NCBI GenBank assembly: GCA_016187925.1
Contig: JACPIS010000041.1
Location: forward strand, 51,980 to 115,979
DNA length: 64,000 nucleotides
Direction: 5' to 3'
DNA from: Opitutia bacterium
GTDB taxonomy: Bacteria > Verrucomicrobiota > Verrucomicrobiia > Opitutales > Opitutaceae
A program made the position numbers and the translations under genes. The number at the start of each line of letters is the position of its first letter. The first letter of the stretch is position 1. This document shows, in pieces, positions 46,278 to 52,768 of the stretch. The notes below the pieces were generated by a model. It was given only the letters and a program-made list of their open reading frames with translations. It had not been told where the DNA came from and did no database searches.

Positions 46278-48035
46278 ATGAAATACCTCTTTCTCCTTCT
46301 CGTATCGTTCGTCAACGTGACTGGAGCGATTGCGCAGGAGAGTGGACAAGAGATCGTAAAACTGCCGCCACTCGTCGTGAGCGAGCTACCCGAAGGCTTG
46401 CCGTGGCGTTTTGGGCGCGTGGCTGGTGTCGAAGTGCTCTCACTGGCGAACGACTATCTCACGGCGGATTTTGTGGCGGCACACTTGCGCTCCCGGCGAT
46501 TTGTGCCCGGAGCGCTATTGGCGGAGCGAACGGCACCGGCGAGCTTCATCTTGTTCGAGAATAAGTCCGCGCTCGTGCCGGCAGTGAGAACGCACAGCAG
46601 TAACGCGCGCTGGCGGGAGGGCACGATCATGTATCCTGGCCAAGTGGTGCAGTCCGCCGGCGACGCGCTTTATGCGGCCGTCAATCTCTGGGGGACCGAT
46701 CGATGGCCGATGGCCGACTCCGCCTTTCTGCGGGAGGTGGTTGTCAATGCTCCGGCCTTGCCCGACTGGATTCGGGCGGGCCTGTTCGGTTCGTCGGGAG
46801 TGTTCGCCGAACTATGCGTCCATCATGAAAGACCGGTGATCGACCTGCCCTCTTTTCTCTGGGTTTCCGAGGAAGTATCCGCGGAACTGCGCCAGAAACG
46901 CTTTCGCGCGCCGGAACTCCTGCCAATGACAAAACTCTTCGCCAGTCCTCCCGACGGCCAGAAAGAACCAGAGGCCCTCAAAGTGTGGTCGTCGCAAGTC
47001 GGACTCTTCGCGCGTTGGCAGCTCTTCGGCAACAACGGACGTCCGATCGATGCGGAGGCATTTTGGGGTTTCGCCCTCGAAGCATGCACGCGCCCAGTGG
47101 ACGAGACGATGTTCCGCCACTGGCTCAAGTTGTCCTACGCGGACGCCGAGAAAGAGATGCGCGGATATCTCCGAGTCGCCATCGCCGCACCAGAAATGAT
47201 CCGAATCGACGAGGTAAATCGTCCGCTGGCCGAACTGAGCGAACTGCATCTGCGCATGGCGACCGAGGAAGAGGTGGCGCGCTTGAAGGGGAATTTCGAA
47301 CGCATGGAGGCACGGCGCCTGCGGTGCGACTTCCCGGAACTCGCCGACAAATATGCCGCCGCCGCGCGCCGCACTTTCAAACGCGGACTCAAAGCGAATC
47401 CGGCTAGCGGTGTGCTGCGCGGTTTGCTTGGAGAATTGGAACACGACCTCGGTCATGCCGATGCCGCCCGGCCGCTGCTTGAATTCGCCTTCGCCCACGA
47501 TGCACTCAGCACCCGAGGCTTGCTCGACCTCGCGCGGCTGCGGTTGGCGGATATGCGCATCGGCCTGCCGCCCGACGGGAAATTACCGGTCGAGGCGCTC
47601 GACCGCGTGCTCACGCCGCTGTTCGCCGCGCGAGCGCGCAAGCCTCCGGTGCCGGAGGTCTATCAGATGATCGCGGATGTTTGGGCGCAGAGTGCCGTCG
47701 CGCCAACGAAACGCCACCTCGCCGTGCTGCTCGAAGGCGCGCAGTTCTTCCGCGACGACACCGATTACATCGTCGCAGTCATCGAGCTGCACCGCCGCCA
47801 CGGCTACACGGCCGAAGCCGATGCGCTGCTCGTGCTCGGCGAAACCTGGGCCCGCAGCGATGCCGCGCGTGCGTACTATACCAAGTTGCGCACAACAAAC
47901 GCGCCGGACCGGAAGGCGTCGGTCAAAAGCATGCCGCCTCCGCGCATCCTCACCACCCGTCGCACCCTGCTCCAAATTCTCTACCAGGACGCCAGCGAGT
48001 GGCTCGACCCGCAAACCGCCCCACCACGCACCTAA
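46278..48035 (+). CDS. Secreted TPR protein of the peptide locus, paralogue 2, with an HlyD-derived tail
   Basis: 585 residues. Signal peptide MKYLFLLLVSFVNVTGAIAQ. N-terminal domain shared with the paralogues (LPPLVVSELPEGLPWRFGRV; LPDWIRAGLFGSSG at 161-174), Peptidase-MA-like but without HExxH. The block VARLKGNFERMEARRLRCDF leads into TPR-like helices (about 350-540). The final 25-30 residues, TTRRTLLQILYQDASEWLDP and the end, are not related to paralogue 3 but to the C-terminus of HlyD, so the gene is a chimera. Peptide gene 4 follows after H4. Function unknown. Confidence 0.8.
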   Translation: MKYLFLLLVSFVNVTGAIAQESGQEIVKLPPLVVSELPEGLPWRFGRVAGVEVLSLANDYLTADFVAAHLRSRRFVPGALLAERTAPASFILFENKSALVPAVRTHSSNARWREGTIMYPGQVVQSAGDALYAAVNLWGTDRWPMADSAFLREVVVNAPALPDWIRAGLFGSSGVFAELCVHHERPVIDLPSFLWVSEEVSAELRQKRFRAPELLPMTKLFASPPDGQKEPEALKVWSSQVGLFARWQLFGNNGRPIDAEAFWGFALEACTRPVDETMFRHWLKLSYADAEKEMRGYLRVAIAAPEMIRIDEVNRPLAELSELHLRMATEEEVARLKGNFERMEARRLRCDFPELADKYAAAARRTFKRGLKANPASGVLRGLLGELEHDLGHADAARPLLEFAFAHDALSTRGLLDLARLRLADMRIGLPPDGKLPVEALDRVLTPLFAARARKPPVPEVYQMIADVWAQSAVAPTKRHLAVLLEGAQFFRDDTDYIVAVIELHRRHGYTAEADALLVLGETWARSDAARAYYTKLRTTNAPDRKASVKSMPPPRILTTRRTLLQILYQDASEWLDPQTAPPRT

Positions 48036-48040
48036 ATCCC

Positions 48041-48064
48041 TTTCCCGGCAATCCCGCCGTGAAA
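48041..48064 (+). promoter_or_regulatory. Stem-loop element H4 before peptide gene 4
   Basis: TTTCCCGGC / GCCGTGAAA with one mismatch, 19 nt before the ATG. The upstream 90 bp are the HlyD-tail repeat. Confidence 0.65.
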
Positions 48065-48083
48065 TCAACAAGATACCAAAAAA

Positions 48084-48263
48084 ATGAAATCGTTACATGA
48101 CACTGAACTGATGAATACCAACGGAGGCTTCATTGCTGAGGCATTCCTAGTAGCTGCGATCGGCGCAGCTGGCTTTATTGCAGCAGGAATCATCAACAAC
48201 TGGGAAGACTTCAAAACGGGTCTACAGGAAGGCTATAACACTTACCAGCCAACCCAAAAATGA
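48084..48263 (+). CDS. Double-glycine precursor peptide 4
   Basis: 59 residues. Leader MKSLHDTELMNTNGG (GG at 14-15). The core of 44 residues starts FIAEAFLVAAIGAAGFIAAG, a long hydrophobic Gly/Ala helix, followed by a polar Trp/Tyr-containing tail: the profile of a membrane-active class II bacteriocin. AT-rich relative to flanking genes. The stop (TGA) overlaps the start of peptide 5 (ATGA), so the two are made together and may act as a pair. Confidence 0.82.
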   Translation: MKSLHDTELMNTNGGFIAEAFLVAAIGAAGFIAAGIINNWEDFKTGLQEGYNTYQPTQK

Positions 48264-48442
48264 AAATGAACCAAATCGACGATACGACATTATCGACCAT
48301 TAGTGGTGGCGATAGTTTCTGGAAAGACTTAGGGCAATTTATCGGAGGCTGCATCTCTGGCTTCGGCACAATCCCCGATACACCAGGAGTCCCTCTCTCA
48401 GGAACAATTACTGCCGGCTTGGTTGCCGCGGCAATCAACTAG
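48260..48442 (+). CDS. Double-glycine precursor peptide 5
   Basis: 60 residues (or 58 from the second ATG at 48266). Leader MKMNQIDDTTLSTISGG (GG at 16-17). The core of 43 residues starts DSFWKDLGQFIGGCISGFGT and ends GTITAGLVAAAIN, with one Cys and two Gly-rich hydrophobic stretches. Coupled by ATGA overlap to peptide 4. Preceded by no stem-loop of its own, so it is read from the peptide 4 transcript. A strong hairpin follows. Confidence 0.82.
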   Translation: MKMNQIDDTTLSTISGGDSFWKDLGQFIGGCISGFGTIPDTPGVPLSGTITAGLVAAAIN

Positions 48443-48449
48443 TTTACTC

Positions 48450-48478
48450 GTGCCTGCGGCTTCCTACGCCGCAGGCAC
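48450..48478 (+). terminator. Strong hairpin after peptide gene 5
   Basis: Perfect 11-bp stem GTGCCTGCGGC / GCCGCAGGCAC, 7-nt loop TTCCTAC. Followed by CTAATATAG rather than T-run, so likely mRNA stabilisation or partial termination between the peptides and the exporter. Confidence 0.55.
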
Positions 48479-48493
48479 CTAATATAGAACTAT

Positions 48494-48610
48494 ATGACTA
48501 ATACTCGTAAACGAGCCTTCTTGGCTGCGATAACTTTCTTGATTGTAGGCTGGCTAGTCATGCAGCTCGTCGTAGCACGTTGGGAAAGCATCAAAACTCT
48601 CTTTCAATAG
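48494..48610 (+). CDS. Tiny single-span membrane protein before the exporter
   Basis: 38 residues: basic start MTNTRKR, one membrane segment (AFLAAITFLIVGWLVMQLVV), short polar tail. No GG leader. The stop TAG shares its G with the GTG start of the exporter, so the two are translationally coupled. Could be an immunity peptide for peptides 4/5 or an exporter subunit. AT-rich. Short, so it is called mainly on the coupling and the clean membrane segment. Confidence 0.55.
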   Translation: MTNTRKRAFLAAITFLIVGWLVMQLVVARWESIKTLFQ

Positions 48611-50742
48611 TGCAGTTTCGTCAGCGTGACATCACCGATTGCGGTGCCGCGTGCCTGCGCTTTATCGGCGCGCACTATCGGCGCGAGGTGCCGGTGGCGC
48701 GTTTGCGGCAGCTCGCGGGCACCAACCAGCGTGGTTCCACCGCACTCGGACTCGTCGAGGCGGCGAAACAACTTGGCTTCACCGCCAAGGGCGTGAAGGG
48801 CCCGGCGGAGGCGTTGCCTACCGTGCCGTTGCCGGCCATCGCGCACTGCCTGATCGACCAAAAGCTGCTGCACTATGTCGTATTGGTGGAGTGGAAGCCG
48901 AAGCACGCGCTCGTGATGGATCCGGCGATCGGCCGCATCGAGAAATGGAGCCATGATAAATTCAAGGCCGCCTGGACCGGCGTGCTGATCCTGCTCGCAC
49001 CCGGCGAGGGCTTCCAGCCCGGTGACCACACGGTGTCGCCTTGGGCCCGGCTCTGGGCCCTGCTCCAGCCCCACCGCGCCGTGCTGGGGCAAGCCTTCGT
49101 CGGCGCGGTGGTGACGACTTTACTGGGCCTCGCGATGGCGGTCTACGTCCAGAAGATCGTCGACCGCGTCATCCCCGACGGCAACCGCCCGCTGCTCAAC
49201 CTGCTCGGCGTCGCAATGCTGGTGGTCTTGGGATTCAAGCTCGTGCTCGGCTGGCTCCAATCGTTGCTCTCCCTCCGGATGGCGCAGCGGATCGATGCGA
49301 CCTTGATGCTCGGCTACTACCGCCACCTGCTGCGTCTGCCGCAGTCGTTCTTCGATACGATGCGCGTAGGCGAAATCACCTCCCGTCTCGCCGACGCCGT
49401 CAAGATTCGCACTTTTCTCAACACCTCGCTGCTCGGGCTGCTGCTGAACCCGCTGATCCTGCTCTTCTCGCTGGGCGCGATGTTCTTTTGGTCGTGGAAG
49501 ATCGCCCTGCTCTCCCTCGCGCTCCTGCCGGCCAATGCGCTCATCTACTGGCTCGTCAACCTGCGCAACCGGCTCTACCAGCGCCAGCTCATGGAGCGCG
49601 GGGCGGATTTCAACGCGCAACTGACCGAGTCGCTCGGCGCCCAGCCGCTGCTCCGCCGGTTCCGGCTCGAAGACGACGCCGCCCTGCGCACCGAGACGCG
49701 GCTCGTCCGCCTGCTCCGCACCGTCTGGCGATCGACGATACTTGCGCTCGGAAGCAACACCATCGCGGCACTCGTCAGCCAAGCCTACCTGATTGGCCTG
49801 CTCTGGCTGGGCGCCGGCCTTGTGCTCGACGCCGGCCTGACCCCGGGGCAGCTCATGTCCTGCTACACCCTCGCCGGCTACCTCACCGGGCCGCTCGCCG
49901 CCCTCATCGGACTCAACTCGTCCATTCAGGAAACCCTGATCGCCACGGACCGCCTCTTCGAGATCATGGATCTAGAACTCGAGAGGGACGCCGGGACCGT
50001 GGAATTCACCCCGCACCACGCGACGGACATCCGCCTTGAAGCCGTCAGCTTCAAACACCCCGGCCGGCTACCCACGCTCCGAGATATTACTCTTACCCTG
50101 CCTGCCGGGAAAATCACCGCACTGGTCGGCGAGTCCGGCTGCGGCAAGAGCACGCTGCTCTCCCTGCTCCAGCGACTTTATCAGCCCGAAAGCGGACGCC
50201 TCTTCATCGGCGAGATTGATATCCAGTATTTCAAGCTGGAGAGTCTGCGTCGCCATCTCGCCGTCGTGCCGCAGCAGACGCACCTCCAATCCGGCACGGT
50301 GCTGGAGAATCTCGCACCCGGCGACTACGCACCCGACATGGAGCGCCTCCTGCGACTCTGCCGCGAGGTCGGAGCGCTGGAGTTCATCGAAAAGCTGCCG
50401 CAGGGCTTTCTCACGCATCTGTCCGAAAACGGCGCCAACCTCTCCGGCGGTCAGCGCCAGCGGCTCGCCCTGGTGCGCGCGCTCTACCTCGATGCGCCGA
50501 TCCTCCTGCTCGACGAGCCCAGTTCCGCGCTCGCCGCCAAATCGGAGGAGCACCTCGCGCAAGTGCTCCGCCGGCTCCGCGATGAGCGAGGCAAGACGAT
50601 CGTCGTCGCCGCGCACACCCCGCGGCTCACCGCGGTTGCCGACCAGATTATCACCCTCAAAGAGGGACAGTTACTCTCCGCCGTTACCGAAGTCATCCCT
50701 GCAAGCGACGAGACCGCGTTGCTGGCTGCCCGTGTGGCTTAG
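48610..50742 (+). CDS. Peptidase-containing (C39) ABC exporter
   Basis: 710 residues from the GTG at 48610 (an in-frame TTG at 48580 is less likely). C39 peptidase domain with Gln5, Cys11 (DITDCGAACLRF), His88 (LLHYVVLVEW) and Asp104 (VMDPAIG). Six-span membrane domain (about 150-450). ATPase with Walker A GESGCGKST (507-515), LSGGQ (611-615), Walker B LLLDEP (Asp635/Glu636) and His669. The D-loop reads SALA rather than SALD. Such exporters cut after GG and release the core. It should process the six GG peptides, with the HlyD protein at 41870 as adaptor. Confidence 0.96.
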   Translation: MQFRQRDITDCGAACLRFIGAHYRREVPVARLRQLAGTNQRGSTALGLVEAAKQLGFTAKGVKGPAEALPTVPLPAIAHCLIDQKLLHYVVLVEWKPKHALVMDPAIGRIEKWSHDKFKAAWTGVLILLAPGEGFQPGDHTVSPWARLWALLQPHRAVLGQAFVGAVVTTLLGLAMAVYVQKIVDRVIPDGNRPLLNLLGVAMLVVLGFKLVLGWLQSLLSLRMAQRIDATLMLGYYRHLLRLPQSFFDTMRVGEITSRLADAVKIRTFLNTSLLGLLLNPLILLFSLGAMFFWSWKIALLSLALLPANALIYWLVNLRNRLYQRQLMERGADFNAQLTESLGAQPLLRRFRLEDDAALRTETRLVRLLRTVWRSTILALGSNTIAALVSQAYLIGLLWLGAGLVLDAGLTPGQLMSCYTLAGYLTGPLAALIGLNSSIQETLIATDRLFEIMDLELERDAGTVEFTPHHATDIRLEAVSFKHPGRLPTLRDITLTLPAGKITALVGESGCGKSTLLSLLQRLYQPESGRLFIGEIDIQYFKLESLRRHLAVVPQQTHLQSGTVLENLAPGDYAPDMERLLRLCREVGALEFIEKLPQGFLTHLSENGANLSGGQRQRLALVRALYLDAPILLLDEPSSALAAKSEEHLAQVLRRLRDERGKTIVVAAHTPRLTAVADQIITLKEGQLLSAVTEVIPASDETALLAARVA

Positions 50743-50762
50743 CTTAACAAGCGCCCTCTCCA

Positions 50763-50786
50763 TTTCCCCGACATTCCGTCGGTGAA
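50763..50786 (+). promoter_or_regulatory. Stem-loop element H5 before peptide gene 6
   Basis: CCGAC / GTCGG with loop ATTCC, flanked by TTTCC and TGAA. Relative to the other copies (CCGGC / GCCGG), one base pair has changed from G-C to A-T on both sides, a compensatory change. It ends 26 nt before the ATG. Confidence 0.6.
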
Positions 50787-50812
50787 TCCACGACCCCGAA
50801 ACACAACCAACA

Positions 50813-50980
50813 ATGAACATGCTATCCATCTCAGAATTGGCGCTCGTCACTGGCGGCGAAATTCCGCCTGCCCCAACCGGAGAGGGCTGGTGGGACGCCA
50901 TTGTCGCCGGCTTGAATGCCCAGGACGCGGCGGCGCGTTGGGCCGAATGGTATGCCACTTACGGGCAAAACCAGCAGTAA
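50813..50980 (+). CDS. Double-glycine precursor peptide 6
   Basis: 55 residues (53 from the second ATG). Leader MNMLSISELALVTGG (GG at 14-15), a textbook form. The core of 40 residues starts EIPPAPTGEGWWDAIVAGLN and ends YATYGQNQQ; rich in Trp, Ala and Gln, slightly acidic. No Cys. Upstream H5, A/C-rich spacer. The paralogue 3 gene follows 42 bp later. Confidence 0.82.
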   Translation: MNMLSISELALVTGGEIPPAPTGEGWWDAIVAGLNAQDAAARWAEWYATYGQNQQ

Positions 50981-51022
50981 CGCACGACCCGACTCCTTTT
51001 CGCACAACATCGCGGAGAGGAG

Positions 51023-52732
51023 TTGGAGTCCGATATCCCGATCTTCAGTGAATTGAAAAACAGACCCAGATGGTATCGGTTGACTCTGCTCCGGGCGACA
51101 CTCGTGCTCGCGCCGGCCGGACTGCCTGCGGGCTCCCCCGCGACTCAATCGCCGGAGCAAGGCGCGCCGACCCGGTTGCCTGATTTCATCGTCACGGCCG
51201 CGCCGGACGGACTGCCTTGGGAACACGGTGAATGCGACGGCATCGAGATTCTCACTCTGTGTTCGGCGGAACTCACCAACACGTATGTCGCCGCGCTTCA
51301 GCGTGGGCGGCACCTCGTGCCCGCGCCGTTCCTCGGCGAGCGCAGCCAGCCGATGGTCGCGCTCCTCTTCGATCTGAACCGCACCGGCAAGGCACCGGCG
51401 CCGCCAGCGGTTGCGATTAAGAGTGGCTCTCCCCGTCTGGGCCATGGCTGGCGTGGGGCCGCCGGGCGGATCACGCAAGCGGAGGACGACACCTTGGTCT
51501 CGGCCTCGGGCTTCGACCGCACAACGGAATGGACCGACATCGATCCGTTTTGGCTCGCCCACTCCTTTGCCGCAACCACCCCGCCGCCAGCGCGCTGGCT
51601 CGGGGAAGGTCTGTTCGGCGACTACGGATTCTTCCAGGAGCTCGGACGCTACCCGCACGAAGATAAACTGCGGCTCGCCTCACTGTTCTGGCGCTCGGAG
51701 GCGCAGACGGCCGCACTCAAGCGCAAAGACACCCCCGATCCCGTCCTCCTGCCTTGGGCGGATTTTTTCAACCAACCACCACCCGACCGCGCCGCTGCCG
51801 CGGAGGATTGGTCGCTCTGGCAGGCTCAGGCCGTGCTCTTTGCCCGCTGGGCTCTCCTGGCCGACAAGACCCCCGCCGTGGCGGCGCCTGAGTTCTGGCA
51901 ATTCGCCTATGCCGCCCGCCGCCGTCAGGTCACCGAAGACGATTTCCGGCGCGTCTTCCACCGGGACTACGCCACCGCCACCAAGGACATACTCGCCTAT
52001 CTGCGCGTGGCCGTTCGCGCTCCGGAAGACTTCAACGTCCCCGGTCTGCACCGCGTGGCAGCGCGTCAGACGCTTCACCTTCGCCCCGCGACCGAAGTAG
52101 AGATCGCCCGGCTGAAGGGTAACTTCGAGCGCATGGAAGCCAACCGACTGCGCGCTGACTTCCCTGAACTCGCGGCCCAATACGAGACGGCTGCGCGCCG
52201 CACGCTCAAGCGCGGGCTCCGGCTCGGCGGCGACGATCCGCAGGTGCGTGCCGTGCTCGGCCTGCTCGAATACGACGCCGGCCATCCCGCCGAGGCCCGC
52301 CCGCATCTCGAAGCGGCTTTCGCGGCCCAGGCCGCCGGCACCCGTGGCCTGCTGGCATTGGCGCGGCTGCGGCTGGCCGATATGCGCATCGGCCTGCCCT
52401 CCGAAGGCAAGTTGCCCGCAGAGGCGCTCGACCGGGTACTCCCTCCGCTCTTCGCCGCCCGGGAGCGTCGCCCCGCAAGCGCCGACGTCTATCTCGCCAT
52501 TGCCGATATCTGGGCGCAGAGCCAAACCACGCCCACCCAAGGCCACCTCGCCGTCCTGCGGGAAGGCGCCACACTGTTCCCCGACCATGTCGACCTCCTC
52601 TGGCACGCCGCCAAACTGCATCAGCAGCACGGCTACGACGCCGAAGCGTTGGCCCTCGCCGCCCAAGGCGAGAAAGCCACCCGCGACCCGGCGCAACGCG
52701 CCAAGTTCACGGCTCTGCTGTCGCCGCAGTGA
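51023..52732 (+). CDS. Secreted TPR protein of the peptide locus, paralogue 3
   Basis: 569 residues if the TTG at 51023 is used; GGAGAGGAG sits directly before it, too close, so the start may be a little downstream (TTG 51053). A hydrophobic stretch (LTLLRATLVLAPAGLPAG) suggests export. Shared N-terminal domain: LPDFIVTAAPDGLPWEHGEC, and AHSFAATTPPPARWLGEGLF, which closely mimics a gluzincin HExxH...W..EGL site with the key residues lost. VARLKGNFERMEA-like block then TPR-like helices to the C-terminus, ending TALLSPQ with no HlyD tail. Last gene of the locus. Confidence 0.8.
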   Translation: MESDIPIFSELKNRPRWYRLTLLRATLVLAPAGLPAGSPATQSPEQGAPTRLPDFIVTAAPDGLPWEHGECDGIEILTLCSAELTNTYVAALQRGRHLVPAPFLGERSQPMVALLFDLNRTGKAPAPPAVAIKSGSPRLGHGWRGAAGRITQAEDDTLVSASGFDRTTEWTDIDPFWLAHSFAATTPPPARWLGEGLFGDYGFFQELGRYPHEDKLRLASLFWRSEAQTAALKRKDTPDPVLLPWADFFNQPPPDRAAAAEDWSLWQAQAVLFARWALLADKTPAVAAPEFWQFAYAARRRQVTEDDFRRVFHRDYATATKDILAYLRVAVRAPEDFNVPGLHRVAARQTLHLRPATEVEIARLKGNFERMEANRLRADFPELAAQYETAARRTLKRGLRLGGDDPQVRAVLGLLEYDAGHPAEARPHLEAAFAAQAAGTRGLLALARLRLADMRIGLPSEGKLPAEALDRVLPPLFAARERRPASADVYLAIADIWAQSQTTPTQGHLAVLREGATLFPDHVDLLWHAAKLHQQHGYDAEALALAAQGEKATRDPAQRAKFTALLSPQ

Positions 52733-52768
52733 AATTGGCCCAGCTTACCGTCCGCAGCGCGTTCGTCT

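Noticed and set aside
43219..50980. Lanthipeptide or other modified RiPP system
   Set aside because: No LanB/LanM, YcaO, radical-SAM or lasso cyclase gene is in the region, and the cores have few Cys.
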